From positions 372,001 through 436,000 of the forward strand of contig OZ254174.1 in NCBI GenBank assembly GCA_965268555.1: DNA of 64,000 nt, given 5' to 3'. Position numbers and translations under genes: made by a program. Each line of letters starts with the position of its first letter. Within the stretch, counting starts at the first letter, position 1. Below the pieces are notes generated by a model. The model was not told the DNA's origin, did not search any database, and saw only the letters and a list, made by a program, of their open reading frames with translations. Shown in pieces: positions 8,609-17,414 of this stretch. Origin of the DNA: AAA044-D11 sp965268555. Lineage in GTDB: Bacteria; Actinomycetota; Actinomycetes; Nanopelagicales; Nanopelagicaceae.

Positions 8609-8609
8609 A

Positions 8610-8641
8610 CCCCTCAGTGGAAACTGAGGGGTTTCTCATTT
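8610..8641 (+). terminator. ilv attenuator intrinsic terminator
   Basis: CCCCTCAG (8610-8617), a six-base loop and CTGAGGGG (8624-8631) form a perfect 8-bp stem, followed by the T-rich TTTCTCATTT. It lies after the leader peptide and about 50 bases before ilvB, so it should end transcription when branched-chain amino acids are plentiful. Confidence 0.8.
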
Positions 8642-8690
8642 ATCGAGTAATAAAAGAAGATTAAGTAATAGAGAGCGAAGGGAGATGAAC

Positions 8691-10436
8691 ATGAGCGATA
8701 CAACAAAGATGACGGGGGCAAGCGCACTCGTGAAAGCGTTAGAAGCTTCTGGCGTTGATGTCATGTTCGGTATCCCAGGTGGTGCAATTCTGCCGGCTTA
8801 CGATCCAATTTTTGATAGCAAGATTCGCCACATATTAGTTCGACACGAACAGGGTGCTGGCCATGCTGCAACCGGTTATGCGCAAGCAACTGGTCGCGTT
8901 GGAGTTTGCATCGCAACTTCAGGACCTGGCGCAACGAACTTAGTAACACCCCTTGCTGATGCGCAAATGGATTCAGTGCCAATGGTTGCAATCACTGGCC
9001 AAGTTGCATCAGGTGCAATCGGAACCGATGCCTTCCAAGAAGCAGATATTCGTGGCATAACAATGCCAATCACAAAACATTCATTCCTTGTCACTAAGCC
9101 TGAAGATATCGCGCGTTGTGTTGCGGAGGCATTTCATATCGCAAGCACTGGTCGTCCAGGCGCAGTCTTGGTTGATATTGCTAAAGATGCGCTGCAGATG
9201 CAGACCGAATTCAATTATCCAAAGAGTATTGAACTTGGTGGCTATAGCCCAAAGTTAGAAGCTGCTCCTGAAGCAATACGTGATGCCGCTGCGCTAATTG
9301 CACAATCAAAGGCTCCAGTTCTATATGTTGGCGGTGGCGCAATAAAGGCTGAAGCACATAAAGAACTTTTGAAGTTGGCTGAACTTACAGGTGCACCGGT
9401 TGTTACAACTCTTATGGCGCGTGGTGCTTTCCCAGATTCCCATCCACAGCATCTTGGAATGCCTGGAATGCACGGAACTGTGGCCGCAGTTACTGCGCTG
9501 CAGAAGGCTGACTTATTGATAACTCTAGGCGCGAGATTTGATGATCGCGTTACTGGAAAACTTTCAACATTCGCTACTAATGCGAAAATCATCCATGCAG
9601 ATATCGATCCAGCTGAAATTGGAAAGAATCGTCGTGCTGATGTTGCACTAATTGGTGATTTGAGATTAACCATTGATGCACTAATTCCGGCACTTAAGAG
9701 CGAATTCAAAAAGAACCAACCTGATATCTCTGCCTGGCTTACGCAGGCATATGGCTGGCGTACGCGTTTCCCTCTCGGTTATGACCATCCAACTGATGGC
9801 AGCGTTTCACCACAATATGTAATTGAGCGAATTGGAAAAATGTCTGGACCAGATGCAATTTATGTTGCAGGTGTTGGGCAACATCAAATGTGGGCTTCAC
9901 AATTTATTTCATATGAAAAGCCAAGAACTTGGTTGAACTCTGGCGGTTTGGGAACTATGGGTTATGCAGTTCCTGCTGCAATGGGTGCAAAAGTTGGCGC
10001 ACCTGACACAACTGTTTGGGCAATCGATGGCGACGGATGTTTCCAAATGACAAATCAAGAGCTCGTAACTTGCGCTCTAAACAATATTCCGATCAAAGTT
10101 GCTGTTATAAATAATGAAAGCCTAGGAATGGTTCGCCAATGGCAAACCTTGTTCTATAACGAGCGCTATTCAAATACCGAACTACATTCAAAACGAATTC
10201 CAGACTTTGCAAAGCTTGCCGATGCCATGGGTTGTGTTGGCTTAACTTGTGACTCGACTGATGATGTAGATAAGACAATCGCAAAAGCCATGGAGATAAA
10301 TGACCGTCCGGTTGTAGTGGACTTTAGCGTTCATCGCGATGCGATGGTCTGGCCAATGGTTGCTGCTGGAACTTCAAATGATGCAATTGTTAATGCGCGT
10401 TCACTTGCGCCAATCTGGGATTCACAGGAGCTCTAA
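8691..10436 (+). CDS. ilvB: Acetolactate synthase, large (catalytic) subunit
   Basis: IlvB is the TPP-dependent enzyme that condenses two pyruvates, or pyruvate and 2-ketobutyrate, the committed step of valine/leucine and isoleucine synthesis. The N-terminal TPP/FAD domain shows FGIPGGAILPAYD, VRHEQGAGHAATGYA (with the catalytic Glu) and SGPGATNLVTPLADA. The C-terminal TPP-binding motif is DGDGCFQMTNQEL...NN. Two in-frame ATGs lie at 8685 and 8691. The ribosome binding site GAAGGGAG ends at 8684, directly against the first ATG but six bases from the second, so 8691 is preferred (581 residues). The stop is followed at once by ilvN, the regulatory subunit. Confidence 0.96.
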   Translation: MSDTTKMTGASALVKALEASGVDVMFGIPGGAILPAYDPIFDSKIRHILVRHEQGAGHAATGYAQATGRVGVCIATSGPGATNLVTPLADAQMDSVPMVAITGQVASGAIGTDAFQEADIRGITMPITKHSFLVTKPEDIARCVAEAFHIASTGRPGAVLVDIAKDALQMQTEFNYPKSIELGGYSPKLEAAPEAIRDAAALIAQSKAPVLYVGGGAIKAEAHKELLKLAELTGAPVVTTLMARGAFPDSHPQHLGMPGMHGTVAAVTALQKADLLITLGARFDDRVTGKLSTFATNAKIIHADIDPAEIGKNRRADVALIGDLRLTIDALIPALKSEFKKNQPDISAWLTQAYGWRTRFPLGYDHPTDGSVSPQYVIERIGKMSGPDAIYVAGVGQHQMWASQFISYEKPRTWLNSGGLGTMGYAVPAAMGAKVGAPDTTVWAIDGDGCFQMTNQELVTCALNNIPIKVAVINNESLGMVRQWQTLFYNERYSNTELHSKRIPDFAKLADAMGCVGLTCDSTDDVDKTIAKAMEINDRPVVVDFSVHRDAMVWPMVAAGTSNDAIVNARSLAPIWDSQEL

Positions 10437-10991
10437 ATGACACAATCACATCCAGATGCGCCTTCATCTTCATACTCAATTTCAAAGACTCGCACGCTCT
10501 CAGTTCTAGTTGAGAACAGCCCTGGAGTTTTAGCACGCGTATCTTCATTGTTTTCGCGACGTGGTTACAACATTGATTCCCTAGCAGTTGGTCCAACTGA
10601 GAATCCAAATTTCTCAAGAATGACAATTGTTATTAACGTTGAAGACCATGCCCTTGAGCAAGTTGTCGCTCAGTTAGATAAATTAATCAACGTAATTAGC
10701 ATTACTGAACTTGATCCAGTTGTTTCGGTTCAACGCGAACTTCTACTTGTGAAGGTTTCGACCGATGAGAAGACTCGTTCTCAAGTACTTGAAACTGTTC
10801 AACTTTTCCGCGCGAAAGTTGTGGACGTTGCCCAGGATGCCGTAACGATTGAGGCGACCGGCAATACCGAGAAGATTTCGGCTCTACTTCGAGTCCTAGA
10901 GCCTTTTGGCATCTTGGAACTCATCCAATCAGGCTTGGTTGCGATGTCTCGAGGGCTGAAACCAGGCTCGATTTCAGAAGATAAGAAATAA
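10437..10991 (+). CDS. ilvN: Acetolactate synthase, small (regulatory) subunit
   Basis: IlvN stimulates IlvB and makes it sensitive to valine feedback. The 184-residue protein has an N-terminal ACT domain (about residues 19-95: LSVLVENSPGVLARVSSLFS, RRGYNIDSLAVG) and a C-terminal ALS small-subunit domain. The length is slightly above the usual 160-175, owing to a Ser-rich N-terminal extension. The ATG follows the ilvB stop directly, with AGGAG at 10426-10430 as ribosome binding site inside ilvB. Confidence 0.95.
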   Translation: MTQSHPDAPSSSYSISKTRTLSVLVENSPGVLARVSSLFSRRGYNIDSLAVGPTENPNFSRMTIVINVEDHALEQVVAQLDKLINVISITELDPVVSVQRELLLVKVSTDEKTRSQVLETVQLFRAKVVDVAQDAVTIEATGNTEKISALLRVLEPFGILELIQSGLVAMSRGLKPGSISEDKK

Positions 10992-11061
10992 AAAATAGGC
11001 TTACCCCAGGATTTACAAAAATCTCCAGCTAACAACCAACAGGAAGAGGAAGGTCATAAAA

Positions 11062-12096
11062 GTGGCAACCCAGTATCACGACGAAGATGCCGATCTAGCA
11101 ATTATTCAATCTAAGAAGGTTGCAGTAATTGGATACGGCTCACAAGGACACGCACACGCTCTTTCACTTCGCGATAGCGGAGTAGATGTTCGAGTTGGTT
11201 TAGCAGAAGGTTCAAAGTCTCGTGCCAAGGCAGAATCAGAAGGACTTCGCGTTCTATCTGTTGCTGATGCAGTTAAAGAGGCAGATGTAGTTATGTTGCT
11301 TGCACCAGATCACGTACAGCGCCATATCTACAACGATTCAATCAAGCCAAACATTAAGCCAGGTTCTGCGCTTTTCTTTGGTCACGGTTTCAATATTCGT
11401 TTCGGTTATATCAAGCCAGAAGCAAACATCGATGTTGCAATGGTTGCACCAAAGGGTCCAGGCCACTTAGTACGTCGTGAGTACTCAGCAGGTCGCGGAG
11501 TTCCAGTTTTGGTTGCAGTAGAACAAGATGCAACAGGCAATGCTTGGCCAATCACACTTTCATATGCCAAAGCAATCGGTGGACTTCGCGCAGGCGGAAT
11601 CCTCACAACATTCACTGAAGAGTGCGAGACCGATCTATTCGGCGAGCAAGCAGTTCTTTGTGGTGGCGCATCTCAACTAGTTCAATATGGTTTTGAAACA
11701 CTTATCGAAGCTGGATACCAACCAGAAGTTGCTTACTTCGAATGTCTACACGAACTCAAGTTAATTGTTGACTTGATGTACGAAGGCGGAATTGCAAAGC
11801 AACGTTGGTCAGTTTCTGACACAGCAGAATATGGTGATTACATCTCAGGTCCACGTGTAATTGATGCAAGCGTTAAGGCAAATATGAAGGCGGTTTTAGC
11901 TGATGTTCAAAATGGCACATTTGCTAAGCGCTTTATCGATGACCAAGATGCTGGCGCACCAGAATTTAAATCACTACGCGCAAAGGGTGAAGCACATCCG
12001 ATTGAATCTGTTGGCCGTGAACTTCGCAAGATGATGTCATGGGTCAAGGGCGACAATAAAGATGATTACAAGGAAGGTGCTGCTGCGCGTGGCTAA
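11062..12096 (+). CDS. ilvC: Ketol-acid reductoisomerase (NADP+)
   Basis: IlvC isomerises and reduces acetolactate or acetohydroxybutyrate to the dihydroxy acids used by IlvD. The 344-residue class I enzyme has the Rossmann motif GYGSQGHAHALSLRDSG at 24-40 and metal/substrate segments such as DLFGEQAVLCGG and the C-terminal SYAEYGD-like TAEYGDYISG. It starts with GTG at 11062, with the strong ribosome binding site GAGGAAGG at 11046-11053. A TAGGCT at 10996-11001 could give an extra promoter in the 70-base gap after ilvN. The stop overlaps the serA start by 8 bases. Confidence 0.96.
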   Translation: MATQYHDEDADLAIIQSKKVAVIGYGSQGHAHALSLRDSGVDVRVGLAEGSKSRAKAESEGLRVLSVADAVKEADVVMLLAPDHVQRHIYNDSIKPNIKPGSALFFGHGFNIRFGYIKPEANIDVAMVAPKGPGHLVRREYSAGRGVPVLVAVEQDATGNAWPITLSYAKAIGGLRAGGILTTFTEECETDLFGEQAVLCGGASQLVQYGFETLIEAGYQPEVAYFECLHELKLIVDLMYEGGIAKQRWSVSDTAEYGDYISGPRVIDASVKANMKAVLADVQNGTFAKRFIDDQDAGAPEFKSLRAKGEAHPIESVGRELRKMMSWVKGDNKDDYKEGAAARG

Positions 12097-13681
12097 ACCA
12101 GTTGTTTTAATTGCGGAAGAACTTAGTCCGGCAACGTTAGAGGCGTTGGGTCCAGACTTTGAAGTACGCAACTGCGACGGCGCAGATCGCGGGCAATTAC
12201 TTGCCGCACTTGCAGCTGGCGTAGATGCAGTTTTAATTCGATCTGCAACCAAGATGGATGCTGAAGCAATTGCTGCTGCAAAAGGTTTGAAAGTAATTGC
12301 ACGTGCAGGTGTTGGGCTAGATAACGTAGATATTCCTGCAGCTACTGCAGCAGGTGTCATGGTTGTTAATGCTCCAACTTCAAATATTGTGAGCGCTGCT
12401 GAATTAGCAATCGGGTTGTTAATGGCCTCTGCTCGTTTTATTTCACCAGCACATGCCGCACTTCGCAATGGCAAGTGGGCGCGCTCGAAGTATTCTGGCG
12501 CTGAAATATTTGAGAAGACCCTTGGAATTGTTGGGTTTGGTCGTATTGGCCAACTCGTTGCAGCTCGTATGCAGGCATTTGGAATGGATGTAGTTGCTTA
12601 CGATCCATATCTACAACCTGCGCGCGCTGCCCAACTAGGAGTTCGTCTTGTTGAATTAGATGAACTTTTAAAGATCTCTGATTTCATAACAATTCACTTA
12701 CCAAAGACTAAAGAGACTGCAAATCTAATTGGTGTAGAAGCTCTTAAGAAAGTTAAGCCAACGGTCCGAATCATCAACGCTGCTCGTGGTGGTGTACTTG
12801 ATGAAGCTGCACTCTTTGATGCCCTTACTGAGGGAAGAGTTGCAGGAGCTGGACTTGACGTTTATGTAACTGAGCCTTGCACTGACTCACCACTATTTGG
12901 ACTCGATAACGTAGTTGCAACTCCACACCTCGGTGCTTCAACTGATGAGGCGCAAGAACGCGCTGGAATCGCAGTTGCAGTTTCAGTTCGTAAAGCGCTT
13001 TCTGGTGAATTAGTTCCAGATGCTGTGAACGTTAAAGGTGGCGCAATCCATGAAGATATTCGCCCAAGCCTCTCACTCGTAGAGAAGATGGCGCAGATTG
13101 CTACTGCAATGGCTGGCGAACTACCAGTATCAATGGAAGTTCAAGTTCGTGGTGATATTGCTGGACATGATTCATCTGTTCTTGCGACAAGTGCGCTGAA
13201 AGGTGCGCTTATAGCTACTGGCGCTGAAGATATTACTTATGTAAATACTCCAGCACTTGCTGAAGCTCGTGGCATGAGTGCATCAGTTAATACCGATCCA
13301 GAGAGCCCGGAATATCGCAGCATGATTTCACTTCATGCCGCACTAACTGATGGTCGCAGCATTGTTGTTAACGGAACACTTATGGGAATTCGTAAAGTTG
13401 AGAAGATCATTGCAATCGATGCCTTCGATTTGGATCTTGCACCAACTGAGAATTTGCTATTCCTTCGCTATACAGATCGTCCTGGCATTGTTGGCATTGT
13501 TGGAAATGCACTTGGTAAGGCGAATATCAACATCGCAGGTATGCAAGTTGCCCGCGACAGCGCAGGCGGGGATGCACTTATGGCCTTAACTGTTGATTCT
13601 GGTGTTAGCGCAAACATCCTTGCTGATTTGAAAAAAGAGACTGGTGCGAAGTTAGTTCAATCAGTTAATTTGGTTGGGTAA
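12089..13681 (+). CDS. serA: D-3-phosphoglycerate dehydrogenase, long ACT-domain form
   Basis: SerA oxidises 3-phosphoglycerate with NAD+, the first step of serine synthesis. The chosen GTG at 12089 gives 530 residues beginning MAKPVVLIAEELSPATLEAL, like other actinobacterial SerA. Visible are the Rossmann motif GFGRIGQLVAAR and the Arg-Glu-His catalytic segments (NAARGGVLDE, VTEPC, TPHLGAST). These are followed by the intervening ASB domain and a C-terminal ACT domain (RYTDRPGIVGIVGNALGKANINI) for serine feedback. AAGGAAGG at 12070-12077 is the ribosome binding site. An in-frame ATG at 12062 lies inside ilvC without homology support. Linkage to the ilv genes is typical for Actinobacteria. 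Confidence 0.95.
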   Translation: MAKPVVLIAEELSPATLEALGPDFEVRNCDGADRGQLLAALAAGVDAVLIRSATKMDAEAIAAAKGLKVIARAGVGLDNVDIPAATAAGVMVVNAPTSNIVSAAELAIGLLMASARFISPAHAALRNGKWARSKYSGAEIFEKTLGIVGFGRIGQLVAARMQAFGMDVVAYDPYLQPARAAQLGVRLVELDELLKISDFITIHLPKTKETANLIGVEALKKVKPTVRIINAARGGVLDEAALFDALTEGRVAGAGLDVYVTEPCTDSPLFGLDNVVATPHLGASTDEAQERAGIAVAVSVRKALSGELVPDAVNVKGGAIHEDIRPSLSLVEKMAQIATAMAGELPVSMEVQVRGDIAGHDSSVLATSALKGALIATGAEDITYVNTPALAEARGMSASVNTDPESPEYRSMISLHAALTDGRSIVVNGTLMGIRKVEKIIAIDAFDLDLAPTENLLFLRYTDRPGIVGIVGNALGKANINIAGMQVARDSAGGDALMALTVDSGVSANILADLKKETGAKLVQSVNLVG

Positions 13682-13692
13682 GTTAGGTAGCC

Positions 13693-14739
13693 ATGAAGAG
13701 TTTTAATTTAGCTGTCATAGCTGGCGATGGCATCGGGCCTGAAGTTGTAGCCGAAGGGCTAAAGGTTCTTGACGTCGTCTCAGCGAATTATGGAATTGAA
13801 TTCAAGGCGACTAATTACGAACTTGGTGCAAAGTACTGGCACAAAACTGGAGAAGTTCTACCTGATTCAGTTATGGCAGATCTTGCAAAAGCTGATGTAA
13901 TTCTTCTTGGCGCTGTTGGCGACCCAAGTGTTCCAAGTGGAGTTCTAGAGCGCGGCTTACTATTAAAACTGCGTTTTGCTTTTGATCATTATGTAAATCT
14001 TCGCCCTGCTAAATTGCATGCCGGAGTGAAATCACCGCTAGTAAATAGCGATTCAATCGACTTTATAGTTGTGCGTGAAGGTACTGAAGGTCCATATGTT
14101 GGGGCAGGCGGCACACTTGCAGAAGGCACAAAGAATGAGATTGCTACTGAAGAGAGTCTAAATACTCGACGTGGTGCCGAAAGAGTTATTCGTGATGCCT
14201 TTGCTCGCGCCCAAGCTCGCCCACGTAAGAAGTTAACCCTGGTTCATAAGAACAATGTTCTTACTCGAGCTGGTGGCCTGTGGACTAGAACATTTAATGA
14301 AGTAGCAAAAGAGTTTCCAGATATCACTACTGATTATCTGCATGTGGATGCTGCATCAATGTTCTTCGTTACAAACCCAGAGCGCTTTGATGTTGTCGTA
14401 ACCGATAATTTATTTGGTGACATCTTGACCGATATTGCGGCTGCAATCTGCGGTGGCATTGGACTTGCAGCTTCTGGAAACATAAATCCAACTGGCGAAT
14501 TCCCATCAATGTTCGAACCTGTCCACGGTTCTGCTCCAGACATTGCAGGCAAAAACCTTGCAGATCCAACTGCGACAATCATGTCGATCGCAATGATGCT
14601 TTCACATCTTGGTTTAACCGATGCCGCAGCAGATATCGAACGCGCAGTAGCAGCCGATCTCTTAGCTCGTGGCGATTCAAAGCGCAGTACTACGCAAATT
14701 GGTGATGCACTTGCAGCAGGCGTATCTGGTGCAAAATGA
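13693..14739 (+). CDS. leuB: 3-isopropylmalate dehydrogenase
   Basis: LeuB oxidatively decarboxylates 3-isopropylmalate to 2-ketoisocaproate, the last step before leucine transamination. In citramalate users it also acts on 3-methylmalate toward isoleucine. The 348 residues show AVIAGDGIGPEVVAEGLKVL at the start, the substrate-binding VREGTEGPYVGAGG and the metal-site segment TDNLFGDILTDIAAAICGGIG. Its stop overlaps the ilvE start (ATGA). It lies close to cimA, consistent with LeuB serving both pathways. Confidence 0.95.
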   Translation: MKSFNLAVIAGDGIGPEVVAEGLKVLDVVSANYGIEFKATNYELGAKYWHKTGEVLPDSVMADLAKADVILLGAVGDPSVPSGVLERGLLLKLRFAFDHYVNLRPAKLHAGVKSPLVNSDSIDFIVVREGTEGPYVGAGGTLAEGTKNEIATEESLNTRRGAERVIRDAFARAQARPRKKLTLVHKNNVLTRAGGLWTRTFNEVAKEFPDITTDYLHVDAASMFFVTNPERFDVVVTDNLFGDILTDIAAAICGGIGLAASGNINPTGEFPSMFEPVHGSAPDIAGKNLADPTATIMSIAMMLSHLGLTDAAADIERAVAADLLARGDSKRSTTQIGDALAAGVSGAK

Positions 14740-15821
14740 AGATCAATTTAAACCCTAACCCTAATCCTGTAGCGGATGCTGATCGCGATGAAAAAATCGC
14801 AGCTGGTGGTTTTGGAAAGTACTACACCGACAACATGGTCACAATTGACTGGAGCGAAGCTGACGGCTGGAGCGATGCCCAATTACATGCATACGGTCCA
14901 ATAACTTTAGATCCGGCTACAGCAGTTTTTCATTACGGCCAAGAAATTTTCGAAGGCATGAAGGCGTACTCACAACCTGATGGCAGCATCTCGTTATTTC
15001 GCCCAGATGCAAATGCTCTCCGATTCGCAAGAAGTGCCGCGCGTCTAGCTCTTCCAGAGTTAAGCGTCGATGAATTTATTGAAACAATCACAACTCTTGT
15101 AAAGCAAGATCGTAAATGGGTTCCAAAAAAAGTTGGCGAATCCCTTTATATTCGACCATTTATGTTTGCTACAGAAGTTGGCCTCGGTGTTCGCCCATCC
15201 AACCGAGCTAAATATGTACTTATTGCGACACCAGCCGGCGCTTACTTCAATGCGGCAAATGCCGTAACAGTCTGGATTTCAACTGAGTATGTCCGTGCTG
15301 CTATTGGTGGAACTGGCGAAGCTAAGTGCGGTGGAAATTATGCTGCTTCACTCGTTGCGCAGAAGCAAGCAGCAACAAAGGGTTGCGATCAAGTTGTTTG
15401 GTTAGATGCGGTTGAACGCAAGTGGGTAGAAGAGATGGGTGGAATGAATCTTTACTTCGTTAAAGGTTCTGGCAAAGACGCCACCGTTATTACTCCAAAG
15501 CTAACTGGAACATTACTTCCTGGAATTACGAGAGATTCAATTCTTACAGTTGCTAAAGATCTAGGTTATAAAGTTGAAGAGGTCATGCTCTCAATTGATG
15601 ACTGGCGTGATGGCGTTGCAAGTGGCGAGATAACTGAAATTTTTGCATGCGGAACCGCAGCAGTTGTTAGCGCAGTTGGCGCGGCCAAGAGTGAATTCGG
15701 AACTTGGACAACAGGTGATGGAAAGCCGGGCCCAATCACAATGCAGATTCGTGAAACTCTTCTTGGGATTCAACATGGAACTATCGAAGATAAACATGGT
15801 TGGAACGTGAAGGTCTGCTAA
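14736..15821 (+). CDS. ilvE: Branched-chain amino acid aminotransferase
   Basis: IlvE is the PLP enzyme that makes the final transamination to valine, isoleucine and leucine with glutamate as donor. The 361 residues fit the longer (group II) BCAT class. FHYGQEIFEGMKAYSQPDGS lies near the N-terminus and the PLP lysine is in GGTGEAKCGGNYAASL. The later EEMGGMNLYFV and EIFACGTAAVVSAVGA complete the signature. The start overlaps the leuB stop and the stop lies directly against cimA, so leuB-ilvE-cimA form one coupled unit. Confidence 0.96.
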   Translation: MKINLNPNPNPVADADRDEKIAAGGFGKYYTDNMVTIDWSEADGWSDAQLHAYGPITLDPATAVFHYGQEIFEGMKAYSQPDGSISLFRPDANALRFARSAARLALPELSVDEFIETITTLVKQDRKWVPKKVGESLYIRPFMFATEVGLGVRPSNRAKYVLIATPAGAYFNAANAVTVWISTEYVRAAIGGTGEAKCGGNYAASLVAQKQAATKGCDQVVWLDAVERKWVEEMGGMNLYFVKGSGKDATVITPKLTGTLLPGITRDSILTVAKDLGYKVEEVMLSIDDWRDGVASGEITEIFACGTAAVVSAVGAAKSEFGTWTTGDGKPGPITMQIRETLLGIQHGTIEDKHGWNVKVC

Positions 15822-17405
15822 ATGAATGACAACTTTCACATATATGACACAACGCTTAGAGATGGCGCTCAGCAAGAAGGGCTGAATCTCTCGGTTCATG
15901 ACAAGTTGGTTATTGCGCGCCACTTAGATGATCTTGGCGTTGGGTTTATTGAAGGCGGCTGGCCTGGTGCAAATCCAAAGGACACGGAATTTTTCAAACT
16001 GGCTCAGACCGAACTTAGATTAAAGAATGCAACCTTCATGGCATTTGGAGCGACTCGTAGGCCAAATGTAAAAGCTGCTGACGATGTTCTACTTCGCGCG
16101 CTGCAAGATTCCGGCGCTGCGGGCGTAACACTCGTAGCAAAGAGCCATGATCGCCACGTAGATCTTGCGCTAAAAACAAACTTGGACGAAAACCTAGCAA
16201 TGATTAAAGATTCGATCGAATTTCTTCGCGCTGGTGGCCAACGTGTTTTCCTAGATGCCGAACATTTCTTCGATGGTTATAAATCTAATCGTGCCTATGC
16301 GCTAGAAGTGGTTCGAGTGGCTGCCGAAGCTGGCGCCGATGTGGTTGCGCTCTGCGATACAAATGGCGGAATGTTGCCTGATGAGTTGTCACAAGTAGTA
16401 CATGATGTTTTAACCACATCAAGTGCTCGCCTTGGAATTCATTGTCACAATGACACAGGTTGCGCAGTTGCTAACTCACTCGCTGCAATAGCCGCTGGTG
16501 CAACACATGTTCAAGGAACTTTAAATGGTTATGGCGAACGTACTGGAAATGCTGACTTAGTAAGCATCATCGCAAATCTTGAATTAAAGAAGAAGCAGAA
16601 TGTCTTACCAACAGGTGCACTTCGCGAGGCTTTTAGAATTTCACATGCAGTTGCTGAAGTTACGAATGTGGCACCAAGTGCCCGCCAACCATATGTTGGA
16701 GTTTCAGCATTTGCTCATAAGGCCGGTCTGCATGCAAGTGCAATCAAGGTCGATCCTGCGATGTACCAACATGAAGAGCCATCAGCTGTTGGAAATGATC
16801 GACGCATGTTGGTATCTGAAATGGCTGGCCGCGCATCTATTGAATTGAAGTCACAAGAACTCGGAATTGATATTGGCAGCGATAAAGAAGTTGTTGGCCG
16901 GGTTGTTGAACGCGTTAAAGAGATGGAATCTCGTGGTTACACCTTTGAAGCCGCTGATGCCTCATTCGAATTACTTCTCCGTGAAGAGATCGATGGAAAG
17001 CGCGCAGCCTTTTTCAAAGTTGAAAAGTGGGACACAACCGTTAGCCGCGATGCCGACAACAAAGTAACTTCGCAGGCTCGGCTTTTGATCTCAGCAAATG
17101 GCAAAGAGATTGAATCGCAAGGCTCTGGAAATGGTCCGGTAAATGCAATTGATACCGCCCTTCGTTCTGGTCTACTTAAGTTTTACCCGGAATTAGCGAA
17201 GTTAGAACTCACCGATTACAAAGTTCGAATCCTTGAAGGTCGACTAGGAACTGGTGCAATCACGAGAGTATTAGTTGAAACCAGTGACGGCACAACGGAA
17301 TGGAGCACAATCGGTGTTCATGAAAACGTTATTGCCGCATCGGTCATGGCACTTGAAGATGCCGTCACATTCGGTTTACTACTTCAGGGAAGAAAACCCG
17401 AGTAA
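15822..17405 (+). CDS. cimA: (R)-citramalate synthase
   Basis: CimA condenses pyruvate with acetyl-CoA to citramalate, feeding 2-ketobutyrate formation for isoleucine without threonine deaminase. The 527-residue protein begins YDTTLRDGAQQEGLNLSVHDK, the HMGL-like TIM barrel. It has the metal-site HCHNDTGCAVANSLAAI and GTLNGYGERTGNADL, and a C-terminal LeuA-type regulatory dimer domain (about residues 400-525). The DGAQQEG signature and length separate it from 2-isopropylmalate synthase and homocitrate synthase. The ATG follows the ilvE stop immediately. Whether the genome also has ilvA cannot be seen here. Confidence 0.92.
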   Translation: MNDNFHIYDTTLRDGAQQEGLNLSVHDKLVIARHLDDLGVGFIEGGWPGANPKDTEFFKLAQTELRLKNATFMAFGATRRPNVKAADDVLLRALQDSGAAGVTLVAKSHDRHVDLALKTNLDENLAMIKDSIEFLRAGGQRVFLDAEHFFDGYKSNRAYALEVVRVAAEAGADVVALCDTNGGMLPDELSQVVHDVLTTSSARLGIHCHNDTGCAVANSLAAIAAGATHVQGTLNGYGERTGNADLVSIIANLELKKKQNVLPTGALREAFRISHAVAEVTNVAPSARQPYVGVSAFAHKAGLHASAIKVDPAMYQHEEPSAVGNDRRMLVSEMAGRASIELKSQELGIDIGSDKEVVGRVVERVKEMESRGYTFEAADASFELLLREEIDGKRAAFFKVEKWDTTVSRDADNKVTSQARLLISANGKEIESQGSGNGPVNAIDTALRSGLLKFYPELAKLELTDYKVRILEGRLGTGAITRVLVETSDGTTEWSTIGVHENVIAASVMALEDAVTFGLLLQGRKPE

Positions 17406-17414
17406 CCTTTAAGT
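17403..17414 (+). promoter_or_regulatory. Leaderless promoter of xerC
   Basis: TAACCT at 17403-17408 overlaps the cimA stop region, with exactly six bases to the xerC ATG. No Shine-Dalgarno sequence is present, so a leaderless start is the simplest reading. Confidence 0.55.

Noticed and set aside
12062..12088. Upstream ATG extending serA
   Set aside because: Lies inside ilvC and adds residues not seen at the N-terminus of SerA. GTG 12089 gives the usual MAKPVVLIAEE start.
14750..14768. Telomere-like AACCCTAACCCTAATCC stretch
   Set aside because: It encodes the Asn-Pro repeats at the start of IlvE (LNPNPNP). It is a codon-level coincidence, not a structural repeat.
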